From NCBI RefSeq assembly GCF_003403015.1, contig NZ_QURL01000001.1:434001-498000 (forward strand): 64,000 nucleotides of DNA. Direction: 5' to 3'. This document shows positions 26,685 through 35,397 of this stretch, one piece after another (the first letter of the stretch is position 1; every line of letters starts with the position of its first letter). The notes below the pieces were generated by a model. The model ran no database searches. It worked only from the letters and a program-made list of their open reading frames with translations, and was not told the origin of the DNA. This DNA comes from Fulvimarina endophytica. Lineage in GTDB: Bacteria > Pseudomonadota > Alphaproteobacteria > Rhizobiales > Rhizobiaceae. The translations under genes and the position numbers were made by a program.

Positions 26685-28588
26685 TGCGCCGCCTCTGTCC
26701 GGGTTGGAGTGCGATCGTCCTGCGCCGATGCATCGACGGGGTCGGACCCGAGCAGGAACCCGCCGATCTGCCGCTGCCAGAGCTGGGCATAGAGACCGCC
26801 GGCCTCGATCAGTTCGTGATGCGTCCCCTCCTCCACGATCCGCCCCTGGTCGAGCACGATAAGCCGATCGAGGGCCGCGATGGTCGAAAGGCGATGAGCG
26901 ACGGCGATGACGGTCTTGTTCTCCATCAGTCGGTACAGGCTGTCGGAGATGGCGGCTTCCACTTCCGAGTCCAGCGCGCTCGTCGCCTCGTCGAGAAGCA
27001 GAATGGGCGCGTTTTTCAGGATGACCCGAGCGATCGCAATGCGTTGGCGCTGGCCGCCGGACAATTTGACGCCGCGCTCGCCGACTTCCGCATCGAGCCC
27101 ACGGCGACCCATATGGTCCACGAGTTCGGCAATGAAGTCGTCGGCCTTCGCCGCTCGAACGGCGGCCCAGATCTCCTCGTCGGTCGCTGACGGGCGTCCA
27201 TAGAGGATGTTCTCGCGAATGGAGCGATGGAGAAGCGAGGTATCCTGCGTCACCATGCCGATCTTCTCGCGCAGACTCTCCTGCGATGCCCTGCCGATCT
27301 CGACATCGTCGATCGCGATGGCTCCCTTCTCGACGTCATGGAAGCGCAGAAGAAGATTGAGGATGGTCGACTTTCCGGCGCCCGAGCGGCCGATGAGGCC
27401 GACCTTCTCTCCGGAACGGATATCGAGTGAGAAGTTCTCCAGAACGCCGCCCTCCTTCCCGTAGTGGAACGTGACGTTGTCGAAGTGAATACGTCCCTGC
27501 GCGACAGGCAGGGGCGCGGGTTCGCTCTTGTCGACGATCTGGTGAGGAAGCTTCAGGGTCGCCATGCCGTCGCGAATCGTGCCGATGTTCTCGAAGAGGG
27601 CAGACACCTCCCACATGATCCATTGGCTCATGCCGTGGATGCGAAGGACGAGCCCCAGGGCTGCGGCGATGGCGCCGGCCGTGACGAGCTCGCCCGTCCA
27701 GAGCCAGATCCCCATCGCTCCGACCGAGAAGAGCAGAAGCGAGTTGATCGTCTGGAGCGAGGTGACGAACAGCGTGATCAGCCGGGCCTGTCCGTAGACG
27801 GGCCGCAGGAAGATCCGCATCGAGTTTCGGGCATAGTCGGCCTCGCGACGGGTATGAGCGAAGAGCTTGACCGTCTGGATGTTGGAATAGGCATCGACGA
27901 TCCGCCCGGTCATCTCGGCGCGGGCATCGGCCTGCTCCTGCGATACGCGATCGAGACGCGGAACGAAGATGCGCAGGATCACGGCATAGATCGCGAGCCA
28001 GCCGATGAAAGGCAGAGCCAGCCGCCAGTCCGATGCGGCCACCACGAAGACGATGCCGGTGAAGTAGATCGCGACATAGAAAAAGACCTCGATGGATTTC
28101 GTGATCACCTCGCGCACCGCGAGGGCGGTCTGCATCAGCTTCTGGGAGACCCGGCCGGCGAATTCGTCCTGGAAGAAACTCAACGAGTGCCCAAGGAACC
28201 AGCGATGCATCGAATAGCGGAAGCGCATCGGCAGATTGCCGAAGATCGCCTGGAATCCGATGAGGCCGTCGGCGAGGATGAGCGCCGGCATGACGAAGAG
28301 GATGAGGCCCGACAGGGCGAGAAGCTGCCATCCACGCTCGGCGAGAAAGGTCGAGGGATCGGTATCGGCGAACCAGTCGACGATATCGCCGAGAAAGGAG
28401 AACAGCGAGACTTCGATGAGGGAGAACAGACCCGTCGTGACCGCCAGGAGGGCGAGCATCGGCCAGGCCGGGCGCGCGAAATGCCAGAGGAATGCCCGAA
28501 GCGAGTGGGTCGGAGGGGCTTCGACGGGCGTATTCGGAAACGGATCGACCATCCGTTCGAAGAAAGAGAACATGCGGTACTGGCCCAT
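26681..28588 (-). CDS. ABC exporter half-transporter A (permease-ATPase fusion)
   Basis: About 635 residues from the ATG at 28588 (MGQYRMFSFFERMVDPFPN). The membrane domain spans ~30-330 and is followed by the ATPase: GRSGAGKST, LSGGQRQRIAIAR, LLLDEATSALD, AVAHRLST. It is a close paralogue of the downstream half-transporter; the ATPase domains are most alike. MFSFF at 28573 is an alternative start; neither has a clear ribosome site. The open frame runs further upstream only as a shadow of trmL. The pair interrupts the expected run from murU to the next conserved rhizobial block. Confidence 0.92.
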   Translation of the reverse strand: MGQYRMFSFFERMVDPFPNTPVEAPPTHSLRAFLWHFARPAWPMLALLAVTTGLFSLIEVSLFSFLGDIVDWFADTDPSTFLAERGWQLLALSGLILFVMPALILADGLIGFQAIFGNLPMRFRYSMHRWFLGHSLSFFQDEFAGRVSQKLMQTALAVREVITKSIEVFFYVAIYFTGIVFVVAASDWRLALPFIGWLAIYAVILRIFVPRLDRVSQEQADARAEMTGRIVDAYSNIQTVKLFAHTRREADYARNSMRIFLRPVYGQARLITLFVTSLQTINSLLLFSVGAMGIWLWTGELVTAGAIAAALGLVLRIHGMSQWIMWEVSALFENIGTIRDGMATLKLPHQIVDKSEPAPLPVAQGRIHFDNVTFHYGKEGGVLENFSLDIRSGEKVGLIGRSGAGKSTILNLLLRFHDVEKGAIAIDDVEIGRASQESLREKIGMVTQDTSLLHRSIRENILYGRPSATDEEIWAAVRAAKADDFIAELVDHMGRRGLDAEVGERGVKLSGGQRQRIAIARVILKNAPILLLDEATSALDSEVEAAISDSLYRLMENKTVIAVAHRLSTIAALDRLIVLDQGRIVEEGTHHELIEAGGLYAQLWQRQIGGFLLGSDPVDASAQDDRTPTRTEAAQ

Positions 28589-28783
28589 CAATGAAACTGG
28601 CTCGGTCGGCGCTCGAAGAGCGCCTCGATCGTCGCGGATATGGATGTCGAGAACGAGACGGCGCGGTTTGGCACTCGCTTCCCGCTGATATAAGCATCGC
28701 GCCAGCCGATCCCACCCGCCTGTCGATCCGGTCCGGGTGGAGGCGGCCAGGGCCCAGCCTCTCGCCTTCAGGACACTGCGTTC

Positions 28784-29242
28784 ATGCCGATCTCGATCGC
28801 CCTCTTCCAACCCGATATCGCCGGCAATACAGGCGCGGTCCTGCGGACCGCCGCCTGTCTCGGCCTCACGATCGAGATCATCGAACCGACGGGGTTCGAA
28901 CTCTCCGATCGTGCGCTGAAGCGGGCCGGTATGGACTATCTCAGCCTTGCCACGACGACAAAGCATCCGGACTTCGAGGCATTCGAGTCCTGGCGGATCG
29001 CCGAAGGACGGCGGCTGGTGCTTCTCACGACGAAGGCGGATGCGGTCGTGTGGGATTTTGCGTTCCGAGACGGTGACGTGGTGATGTTCGGCCGGGAGAC
29101 GGCCGGCGTTCCCGATCACGTGCACGAGGCGGCGGATGCGAGACTGACGATCCCCATGCAGCCGGGTGCCCGATCCATGAATCTCTCGGCATCGGTCTCG
29201 CTCGTCGCCGGCGAGGCGGTGCGCCAGCTTCGCATAGCCTGA
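28784..29242 (+). CDS. trmL: tRNA (cytidine(34)-2'-O)-methyltransferase
   Basis: SPOUT-class methyltransferase of 152 residues that methylates the wobble base ribose of tRNA-Leu isoacceptors. Opening LFQPDIAGNTGAVLRTAACL is the family signature. The SAM knot motifs are MFGRETAGVP and LTIPMQPGARSMNLSASVSL. Length is normal. It is divergent from the ABC genes and, as in many rhizobia, lies not far from hemF. Confidence 0.94.
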   Translation: MPISIALFQPDIAGNTGAVLRTAACLGLTIEIIEPTGFELSDRALKRAGMDYLSLATTTKHPDFEAFESWRIAEGRRLVLLTTKADAVVWDFAFRDGDVVMFGRETAGVPDHVHEAADARLTIPMQPGARSMNLSASVSLVAGEAVRQLRIA

Positions 29243-29328
29243 CAGGCGGCAAACTTTTTCATTTCGGCCAGTTCACGTCGCAACCAACGATCGGTAAGGT
29301 TTTCGCCCAGGGGACAGGACAAAGCCTG

Positions 29329-30234
29329 ATGATCGCAAACTTCACCGCATCCGACGTGCCCGACCAGAGCGGGCGAACGGTCTTCATCACCGGCGCCAAT
29401 TCGGGTATCGGGCTCGAGGCATCGAAGGTTCTGGCAGGCAGGGGCGCCCGTGTCCTGCTCGGTTGCCGCTCCGAAGCCAACGCCACCGGCGCAATGGACG
29501 CGATCCGCCTCGAACATCCCCGGGCCAAACTCGACTTCGTGCCCATCGACCTTGCCGATCTCGCCTCCGTGCGCAGTGCGGCGGACCGCCTGAAGGGTGA
29601 GCCGATCGATGTCCTCGTCAACAATGCCGGTGTCATGGTGCCGCCGCTTCAGCGAACGAAACAGGGATTCGAACTTCAGTTCGGCGTAAATCACCTAGGG
29701 CACTTCGCCCTGACCGGTCTTCTCCTCGATCAGCTGATCGACAGACCGGGTTCGCGCGTCGTCATCACCAGTTCGATCGCCCACCGAAACGGACGGATCG
29801 ATTTCGACGATATCGACGCAAAACGCCATTACAGCCGCATGAAGCGCTATCAGATGAGCAAGCTCGCCAATCTCCTGCACATGTTCGAACTCGATCGCAG
29901 ACTGCGAGCGGCCAATGCGCAGACCATAGCGGTGGCCTGTCATCCGGGGGTGGCCGATACCAATCTCATGCGCTTCCTGCCCGGCCCGGCGAAGATGCTG
30001 ATGCTGCCGGGCCGCCTGTTTCTCAACACGGCGGCGGAGGGAGCGTGGCCGACCCTTGCCGCCTCGACCGCACCGCAGATTTCGGGGGGCGATTACGTCG
30101 GTGCCGGAAAGCGGGGAGAAACCGCCGGTCCGGCAGCGGACGCGAAGTCGTCGGCACGGGCGCGCGACCCGCAACTCGCGACGCGCCTTTGGGAGCAATC
30201 TGTGCGAATGACGGGCGTTGCCTATCCCGTCTAA
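29329..30234 (+). CDS. SDR oxidoreductase, retinol dehydrogenase-like
   Basis: 301 residues. The cofactor loop TGANSGIGL is at residue ~20, CRSE after strand two suggests NADP, NNAGVMVPP is at ~88, and the catalytic YQMSK is at ~163. The longer C-terminus (LMRFLPGPAKMLMLPG...) and the overall pattern match the extended retinol-dehydrogenase/protochlorophyllide-reductase-like SDRs of bacteria. The substrate is unknown. An AGGGGACAGGA stretch serves as ribosome site. It lies between trmL and hemF. Confidence 0.9.
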   Translation: MIANFTASDVPDQSGRTVFITGANSGIGLEASKVLAGRGARVLLGCRSEANATGAMDAIRLEHPRAKLDFVPIDLADLASVRSAADRLKGEPIDVLVNNAGVMVPPLQRTKQGFELQFGVNHLGHFALTGLLLDQLIDRPGSRVVITSSIAHRNGRIDFDDIDAKRHYSRMKRYQMSKLANLLHMFELDRRLRAANAQTIAVACHPGVADTNLMRFLPGPAKMLMLPGRLFLNTAAEGAWPTLAASTAPQISGGDYVGAGKRGETAGPAADAKSSARARDPQLATRLWEQSVRMTGVAYPV

Positions 30235-30240
30235 GACCGA

Positions 30241-30498
30241 TCAGTCCGCGGTCGGCAGGCGGCGCATGGTGAATTCGACGGAACCGCCCTCGACCAGCCG
30301 CCAGCTCTCGACCTGCGTCCAATAGGCCGATTTCGGATAGCGATCGAACCACTCCTTCGCCTTGGAGTGGGCTTCCTCGCGCGGCAGGACGAAGGTCTCG
30401 CGGACGAAGGACGCGGAGCTATCGGCGCGCAAGGCGCGGTTGCGCTTCAGTTGCCGGCGCAGACCGCTCATCGGTGGATCGTACTGGCCGGACGTCAT
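30241..30498 (-). CDS. Conserved-looking small protein of unknown function
   Basis: 85 residues from the ATG at 30498, preceded by AAGGA. The C-terminal half (KAKEWFDRYPKSAYWTQVES ... EFTMRRLP) is amphipathic and regular, with aromatic residues in a pattern suggesting a small folded domain. The N-terminus is basic. There is no signal peptide or membrane helix. I recognise no named family. It lies tail to tail with the SDR gene, six bases apart. Confidence 0.65.
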   Translation of the reverse strand: MTSGQYDPPMSGLRRQLKRNRALRADSSASFVRETFVLPREEAHSKAKEWFDRYPKSAYWTQVESWRLVEGGSVEFTMRRLPTAD

Positions 30499-30833
30499 GA
30501 CGCGCGGTGTCCTTGCGAATTCAATCTGGGCGAACGAAAGTTTCCACATGAAATTTAGCGTGCCATCGGCGCGATTGCGAATCCGTTAGCGCTCGCGCGA
30601 ATTCGCTTCGGCAGGGAGGCCGGCGGCCGTCCCGCCCGCTCCGGCAGAAGTTTTCGTTGCCAGACCCTAAGCTAACCTCCATACCGCGTAGGGATTGCCG
30701 CACGCAGGCCGGATTGCGACTCGTCGTCTTTGCTGATCGACTTTGGACCATCGGCTCTGCATGTGCCGCCGAGCGATATGCGAAGCCTTCGGCCCCCCGC
30801 GTGGCTACGAACCGAACGGAGATCGGGAGAGAT

Positions 30834-31742
30834 ATGGAACGGCCGAACCTGCCCGAAGGCCTGCCGGAGAATATCGAAACGAAGAAGGCGACCGCTCGTG
30901 CCTGGTTCGAAGCCCTGCGCGACCGGATCTGCGCGGTCTTCGAGGATCTCGAGCAGGCTCATGGTGCGGAGACCGGGTTGGAGCCGGGCCGGTTCGAGCG
31001 GACCGAATGGCACCGCGACAACGATGGCGGCGGCGGCGTCATGTCGATGATGCATGGTCGCGTCTTCGAAAAGGTCGGCGTGCATACCTCCACCGTCCAC
31101 GGCGAATTTTCCGAGGAGTTCCGAAAGAACATTCCCGGTGCCGAGGACGACCCGACATTCTGGGCCTCAGGCATTTCGCTGATCGCCCATCTTCGCAACC
31201 CCAATGTCCCCGCCGTTCACATAAATACGCGGATGGTCGTCACCACCCGGCAGTGGTTCGGCGGGGGGGCCGATCTGACACCGACGCTCGAGAGGCGGCG
31301 AACCCAGGACGACGCAGATACGCGCGCCTTCCACAAGGCGCTCCGCTTCGTGTGTGACCGGCACAACGGCGTTGCCGACTACGAGCGCTACAAGGCCTGG
31401 TGCGACGAGTATTTCTATCTTCCGCACCGCCAGGAGACACGCGGCGTGGGCGGAATCTTCTACGATTATCTCCACTCGTCCGACGCCCTCGGGGGATGGG
31501 ATGCCGACTTCGCCTTTACGCGGGATGTCGGTAAGGCGTTCATCGTCGTCTATCCGCATATCGTGAAGCAGAACGTCGATCTTCCGTTCACCGAGGCTGA
31601 TCGGGAAGAGCAGCTGATCAAGCGCGGGCGATATGTCGAGTATAATCTGCTCTACGATCGGGGCACCTTGTTCGGGCTGAAGACCGGCGGGAACGTGAAT
31701 TCGATCCTCTCCTCCATGCCGCCCGTGGTGAAGTGGCCCTAA
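30834..31742 (+). CDS. hemF: Oxygen-dependent coproporphyrinogen III oxidase
   Basis: Converts coproporphyrinogen III to protoporphyrinogen IX in aerobic haem synthesis. 302 residues from the ATG at 30834 (GGGAGAG upstream). Family blocks seen: [54 protein letters not shown], and the C-terminal [18 protein letters not shown]. Cytosolic dimer, no metal motif expected. Good length and no missing blocks. Confidence 0.97.
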   Translation: MERPNLPEGLPENIETKKATARAWFEALRDRICAVFEDLEQAHGAETGLEPGRFERTEWHRDNDGGGGVMSMMHGRVFEKVGVHTSTVHGEFSEEFRKNIPGAEDDPTFWASGISLIAHLRNPNVPAVHINTRMVVTTRQWFGGGADLTPTLERRRTQDDADTRAFHKALRFVCDRHNGVADYERYKAWCDEYFYLPHRQETRGVGGIFYDYLHSSDALGGWDADFAFTRDVGKAFIVVYPHIVKQNVDLPFTEADREEQLIKRGRYVEYNLLYDRGTLFGLKTGGNVNSILSSMPPVVKWP

Positions 31743-31827
31743 AACGCGAACGTGATGATAAGTCATTCGAACCGAATGCGGTTTCGGGCATTATACCTCG
31801 CATAAAAGACGTTATGGGAGGCGTACG

Positions 31828-32025
31828 ATGTATGAACTGAACTGTGCCGGGATCATCCCCGGCTGCGGGCGTGTCATTCGCGCCGACGACAAGTCCGAGG
31901 TCTTTGCGCGTGCGGTCACGCAGGCGCGGCGCATGGGATATAAGCGCATTCCGACGCAGATGCTGGATCGGTTCCGCGAGGATATGATCGAAATCCACGA
32001 CAAGCCGATGCGTGCCGCAGGCTAG
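31828..32025 (+). CDS. DUF1059-family small protein
   Basis: 65 residues: MYELNCAGIIPGCGRVIRAD followed by an amphipathic helix. The early Cys pair (NCAG...PGCGRV) and the (E/D)EV-type helix start are typical of DUF1059. Function is not known; such proteins are often stress- or stationary-phase-related. A clear GGGAGG site precedes the ATG, and a terminator follows 25 bases after the stop, so the gene is a single unit. Confidence 0.85.
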   Translation: MYELNCAGIIPGCGRVIRADDKSEVFARAVTQARRMGYKRIPTQMLDRFREDMIEIHDKPMRAAG

Positions 32026-32050
32026 TCAGGACTGTCGTTGAAATTCGAGG

Positions 32051-32083
32051 AGGCGCTGGTCGGTCGACGGCCAGCGCCTTTTT
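32051..32083 (+). terminator. Rho-independent terminator after the DUF1059 gene
   Basis: GGCGCTGG (32052-32059) pairs with CCAGCGCC (32071-32078), with further pairing of the inner bases, followed by TTTTT. Confidence 0.88.
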
Positions 32084-32229
32084 CGTTTCGAACCGCAGGA
32101 TCGTCGGGACCACTGTTCATTCACAGGAATGCGGATGGCCGATGCGGCCTGGATCCAAGGTCGAAACCGCTTCGAGCTGGGTGCGTCCGCAAGGGGGCAG
32201 GTACGATCCCCTACCCCGTCACGATTGGC

Positions 32230-33072
32230 TCAGTGGTCGTCCTTCTGTACCCCGAAGAGCTTGGACGTCGCCGACTGGAAGGTTCGTTCGCTGCACGCGC
32301 CGATCAGCGTTCCGTGGCGGCGCGAGGGTCGATAGGTCTCACCGTCGGAGAAGGCAACGCGGCCTCCAGCCTCCGTCACGATCAAAGCCCCCGGCGCATG
32401 ATCCCAGGGCATGACCTTCGCATAGGCGGTGACATGCGCAGCGCCGGTGGCGAGCATGCGATATTCGGTGCCGGCATTGCGGTAGTTCGAGACCACCTTC
32501 AGCTGATCGAGCCGCCTCAGAAGCGCCGTGCGCTGCTTCGGTTCGAAATGGGTGGTCGAGACGATGCCGACGGCTTCCTCGAGAGGCACCGGCCAGGCCA
32601 CCTTCGCGCGGCGGCTCTCTCCGTTCCCCATCAGCCACTCCGCGCCCGCGCCCTTCTCGGCACGGATCGTGTCGCCGCTGATCGGATCGTGGATCGCTGC
32701 GCAGATGGTTTCCCCCTTGCGCGTGACGGCCGCCATGATGCTGAACAGGGGGACACCCGCAGCAAAGTTCGCGGTTCCGTCGATCGGGTCGACGATGACG
32801 GCGAGATCGGCATCGGCGATCTTGTCGAGGAGACCGCGATTCTTCTCGCAGACCTCTTCGCCGACGAAGAGCGCATACGCCGCCTCCTTCTCGATCTGCG
32901 CCTGTATGAACCGCTCGGCCTCCTCATCGGCTTTGGTCACGAGATCGATGGCCGAAGTCTTCTGGCGCACATCGCCGTCTTCGAGGTTGCGGAACGAAGG
33001 CATGACCTTCTGAATGCCGGCCTCGACGAGGATTTCTGTCAGCCTGTCCAGTGCGATGGAATTGTCAGCCAC
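32230..33072 (-). CDS. Inositol monophosphatase family phosphatase
   Basis: 280 residues, Mg-dependent, Li-sensitive-type fold. Metal-site motifs: GEE in FVGEEVCE, DPIDGTANF near residue 95, and WDHAPGALIVTEAGG near 220. The family includes SuhB, CysQ and histidinol-phosphatase-like enzymes; the motifs do not decide the substrate. The start is GTG at 33072 with GGAAGAGGA upstream. It lies directly downstream of ttcA on the same strand, six bases apart. Confidence 0.9.
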   Translation of the reverse strand: MADNSIALDRLTEILVEAGIQKVMPSFRNLEDGDVRQKTSAIDLVTKADEEAERFIQAQIEKEAAYALFVGEEVCEKNRGLLDKIADADLAVIVDPIDGTANFAAGVPLFSIMAAVTRKGETICAAIHDPISGDTIRAEKGAGAEWLMGNGESRRAKVAWPVPLEEAVGIVSTTHFEPKQRTALLRRLDQLKVVSNYRNAGTEYRMLATGAAHVTAYAKVMPWDHAPGALIVTEAGGRVAFSDGETYRPSRRHGTLIGACSERTFQSATSKLFGVQKDDH

Positions 33073-33078
33073 GGAATG

Positions 33079-33981
33079 TCAGTCCTCTTCCTGTTGGGTG
33101 GTCTTTGATGTCAGTCCCGCGAAATCGAAGAGCGAGGGGTCGAGAAGGTGTCCGGCGCGCACATTGGCGAGCGCCTTCATCATCACCGCTTTTCGACCCG
33201 GATAGCGTGTTTCGAGATCGCTCAGCATCGTCTTGGTGAGATTGCGTTGCAGCCCGTCCTGGCTGCCGCAGAGATCGCAGGGAATGATCGGGAAACGCAT
33301 GGCCTCGGCAAAGCGAGCCAGATCCTCCTCCGCCGAATTGATGAGCGGCCGGAAGACGAAGAGATCGCCCTCGTCGTTCAGGAGCTTTGCCGGCATGGCG
33401 GAGAGCCGGCCGGCGTGAAGCAGGTTCATGAAGAAGGTTTCGAGGCAATCGTCCCGGTGATGTCCGAGAACGAGCGCCTCGCATCCCTCCTCGCGGGCGA
33501 TCCGGTAGAGATTGCCGCGCCGAAGCCGCGAACAGAGTGCACAATAGGTCGAATTCTCGGCGACCTTCTCGGTGACGACGGAGTAGGTGTCGCGGTATTC
33601 TATCCGGTGCGCGATCCCGTAGCGCGCCAGCCATTCTGGCAGGACGTGCTTCGGGAAGTTCGGCTGACCCTGGTCGAGATTGCAGGCCAGAAGATCCACC
33701 GGCAGGAGGCCACGCCATTTCAGATCGAGCAGGATGGCGAGAAGGCCGTAGGAATCCTTGCCCCCGGAAATGCCCACGAGCCAGCGAGAGCCAGGCTTCG
33801 CCATGGCGTGGGCCGAGATCGTCTCGCGAACCTCGCGAACCAGCCGTTTGCGCAGCTTCTTGAAGGAGACACTCTCGGGAGCGTCGACGTAAAGCGGATG
33901 AACAGGTGCGACGGAGCCTGCGGCATCGCCGCTCTCGCTCTCGCTCGCGTCGTTCGCGCTGGTCCTCGCCGTGTCGAGCAT
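33079..33981 (-). CDS. ttcA: tRNA 2-thiocytidine(32) synthetase
   Basis: Fe-S-dependent PP-loop enzyme that thiolates C32 of certain tRNAs. 300 residues. The ATP PP-loop [10 protein letters not shown] is near residue 70. The cluster-binding Cys-x-x-Cys pair is in [11 protein letters not shown], with a further Cys in [24 protein letters not shown] is the downstream signature. The first ~40 residues are Ser/Glu/Asp-rich and look non-conserved. ATG at 33981. Confidence 0.94.
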   Translation of the reverse strand: MLDTARTSANDASESESGDAAGSVAPVHPLYVDAPESVSFKKLRKRLVREVRETISAHAMAKPGSRWLVGISGGKDSYGLLAILLDLKWRGLLPVDLLACNLDQGQPNFPKHVLPEWLARYGIAHRIEYRDTYSVVTEKVAENSTYCALCSRLRRGNLYRIAREEGCEALVLGHHRDDCLETFFMNLLHAGRLSAMPAKLLNDEGDLFVFRPLINSAEEDLARFAEAMRFPIIPCDLCGSQDGLQRNLTKTMLSDLETRYPGRKAVMMKALANVRAGHLLDPSLFDFAGLTSKTTQQEED

Positions 33982-34093
33982 GGTTTCGTCCCTGGCCGCC
34001 TTTCGATGCCCACCTCATAGGGAAAGGAAGGGCCGATGTCAGCGTCTTATTCGGCTTGACGCCGCCCCGGCAAAAGAGGATGCTTCGTGCGTT

Positions 34094-34168
34094 GCGGGCG
34101 TAGTTCAGCGGTAGAACGCAAGCTTCCCAAGCTTGATGTCGTGGGTTCGATCCCCATCGCCCGCTCCA
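34094..34168 (+). tRNA. tRNA-Gly (anticodon CCC)
   Basis: Complete cloverleaf. Acceptor stem GCGGGCG/CGCCCGC; D-arm GTTC-agcggta-GAAC; anticodon stem CAAGC/GCTTG with loop TTCCCAA, so anticodon CCC; T-loop GGTTCGATCC. Discriminator T at 34165, then genome-encoded CCA at 34166-34168. Confidence 0.96.
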
Positions 34169-34523
34169 GATTACAAGGGGTTAAGCGGTTCAACGGTTTC
34201 GTCCGATCGGAACGAACGACGACCGAATGCAATCGGTGGCGCAGAAAGTCCCGCGCGATTCGAACCAAGCTTCGATCGTCCCTGTCCGACCGTTGCGAAA
34301 ACACGCTTTCTCGATCCGGCTAGATGAGCCTTTCGCCCCGGTTTTCCTCGTCTCGTCGGGTGTTGCGGTCTGAGCAGGCCAATTATCGCGGACATCGGCA
34401 GAACTCCTGCGAAAGCTGCGACAAACCAGCTCGCGACGTCGGCCCATTGTGTCCTTTTTGCAAAACCCGGCCGCTGAGCCGCACATCGAGCGCGCGAAAA
34501 CGTGAAAATACGATCGAACTCCG

Positions 34524-34558
34524 TTGCGCTTTTCAGACCGTAAATCGTATTATATACT
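34524..34558 (+). promoter_or_regulatory. Sigma-70-like promoter for candidate small RNA
   Basis: TTGCGC (34524-34529), an 18-base spacer, then TATTAT (34548-34553), overlapping TATACT (34553-34558). The stretch is markedly A/T-rich against its surroundings. Transcription would begin near 34560-34566, just before the structured element. Confidence 0.5.
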
Positions 34559-34567
34559 TATATTAAT

Positions 34568-34635
34568 GGCCAGCCTGATGTAGCATGGCCCATCTCTTGT
34601 TGGGCGATCTCAGTGAAAGGAGATCTGGCCTTTTT
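34568..34635 (+). ncRNA. Candidate small structured RNA with terminator
   Basis: A compact three-stem fold. P1 GGCCAG (34568-34573) pairs with CTGGCC (34625-34630). P2 GCCCA-tctcttgt-TGGGC (34588-34605) can extend by A-T pairs across a mismatch. P3 GATCTC-agtgaaag-GAGATC (34606-34625) shares its last base with P1. TTTTT follows P1 at once, so P1 doubles as terminator stem. A promoter-like sequence lies just upstream. The P3 loop carries GAAAGGAG, like a ribosome site. There is no open frame of note. I do not recognise the family. Confidence 0.5.
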
Positions 34636-34860
34636 GGCGTATGGAACAGGCTTGTCGGCTAACCGGTTCGAAATGACACTCGAAGCGGGATTCGCATCGA
34701 CGACAAATCATGTCTTGGCATCGCTCGGAGGACGGATCGACCTGTCACGAAAGGTCTTCGCTGTCAGGACATTGTAAGGGTCTCCACTTCCCATCTCAAT
34801 TATGCTGGGTCAGGCTTATGGATGGTGGAGTTGAAACTATTTTCATGGCATCTCGTAATC

Positions 34861-34928
34861 ATAGTATACAATCTGCGAGCGAGTAGAAGGTCCGTTGGCG
34901 CTCGAATGTCGGTTGCATGCAATGTCGG
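34861..34928. repeat. Dyad and direct-repeat cluster upstream of XRE gene
   Basis: ATAGTATACAAT (34861-34872) is a near-palindrome centred on GTATAC. Further on, AATGTCGG (34905-34912) and AATGTCGG (34921-34928) are direct repeats 16 bases apart, with the perfect palindrome TTGCATGCAA (34913-34922) between them. They end 33 bases before the XRE start and are candidate operators for it. Confidence 0.4.
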
Positions 34929-34961
34929 CGCAATGGACCTCCAGAGTAAAGGAAAATGTGA

Positions 34962-35315
34962 ATGTACGACACCAAAGCGGCTTCGGATATCGACAAGAGC
35001 GTCGGTGCAAAGATCAAGCTTGGTCGTCTGATGTCGGGGCTCTCCCGCGAGAAGCTCGGAATCCAGCTGGGAATCAGCTGGCAGCAGATCCAGAAATACG
35101 AGTCGGGCGCCAATCGCGTCTCCGCCGGTCGCCTTCACCAGATCGCCCACATTCTCGGGCGTGAAATCCAGTGGTTCTTCGACGACGCCGACAGCGTTTC
35201 GGAAGACACCGGCCCGAGCCCGCGCGACATCGGAATGGCCCGCAAGTTCAACAAACTGGCGACCGATCGCAAGAAGGCTCTCGAAGCCCTGATCGACGAG
35301 ATGGCGCGCCCGTAA
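34962..35315 (+). CDS. XRE family transcriptional regulator
   Basis: 117 residues. The Cro/C1-type helix-turn-helix at ~13-70 has LGRLMSGLSREKLGIQLGIS and the recognition part WQQIQKYESGANRVSAG. The C-terminal tail is charged and helical (RKFNKLATDRKKALEALIDE). This is the compact rhizobial type, often growth-phase or cell-cycle-linked, but its targets are unknown. AAAGGAAAA lies before the ATG. Repeats at 34861-34928 may be its operator. Confidence 0.9.
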   Translation: MYDTKAASDIDKSVGAKIKLGRLMSGLSREKLGIQLGISWQQIQKYESGANRVSAGRLHQIAHILGREIQWFFDDADSVSEDTGPSPRDIGMARKFNKLATDRKKALEALIDEMARP

Positions 35316-35397
35316 GCCGCGCCTGGCCCGAAGGCCGGTGCATGGCGCGGTCGGTCGATCCGCCATGCTCCGACAGGGCTTTCACGCTGAACGACCG

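Larger units (their letters stand above)
34169..34961. other. Gene-poor region between tRNA-Gly and XRE regulator
   Basis: About 790 bases with no supported protein gene. It contains the candidate small RNA with its promoter (34524-34635), an A/T-richer 320-base tract up to the XRE gene, and putative operator repeats near 34861-34928. Short frames on both strands lack ribosome sites and family-like content. The position 3' of a tRNA-Gly gene is a common integration site, but no direct repeat of the tRNA end or integrase is seen here. Confidence 0.5.

Noticed and set aside
28589..29125. N-terminal extension of the upstream ABC half-transporter
   Set aside because: The extra frame is antisense to trmL and lacks transporter features; the family start MGQYRMFSFF is at 28588.
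34171..34490. Minus-strand frame with a hydrophobic stretch (WFVAAFAGVLPMSAIIGLL)
   Set aside because: The only start codon lies inside the hydrophobic part, no ribosome site is seen, and the rest is non-protein-like; probably chance.
34324..34566. 80-codon frame with two Cys-x-x-Cys pairs (SCESC, LCPFC)
   Set aside because: Looks like a zinc-ribbon at first, but it has no ribosome site, a Ser/Arg-rich remainder, and overlaps the promoter of the candidate small RNA.
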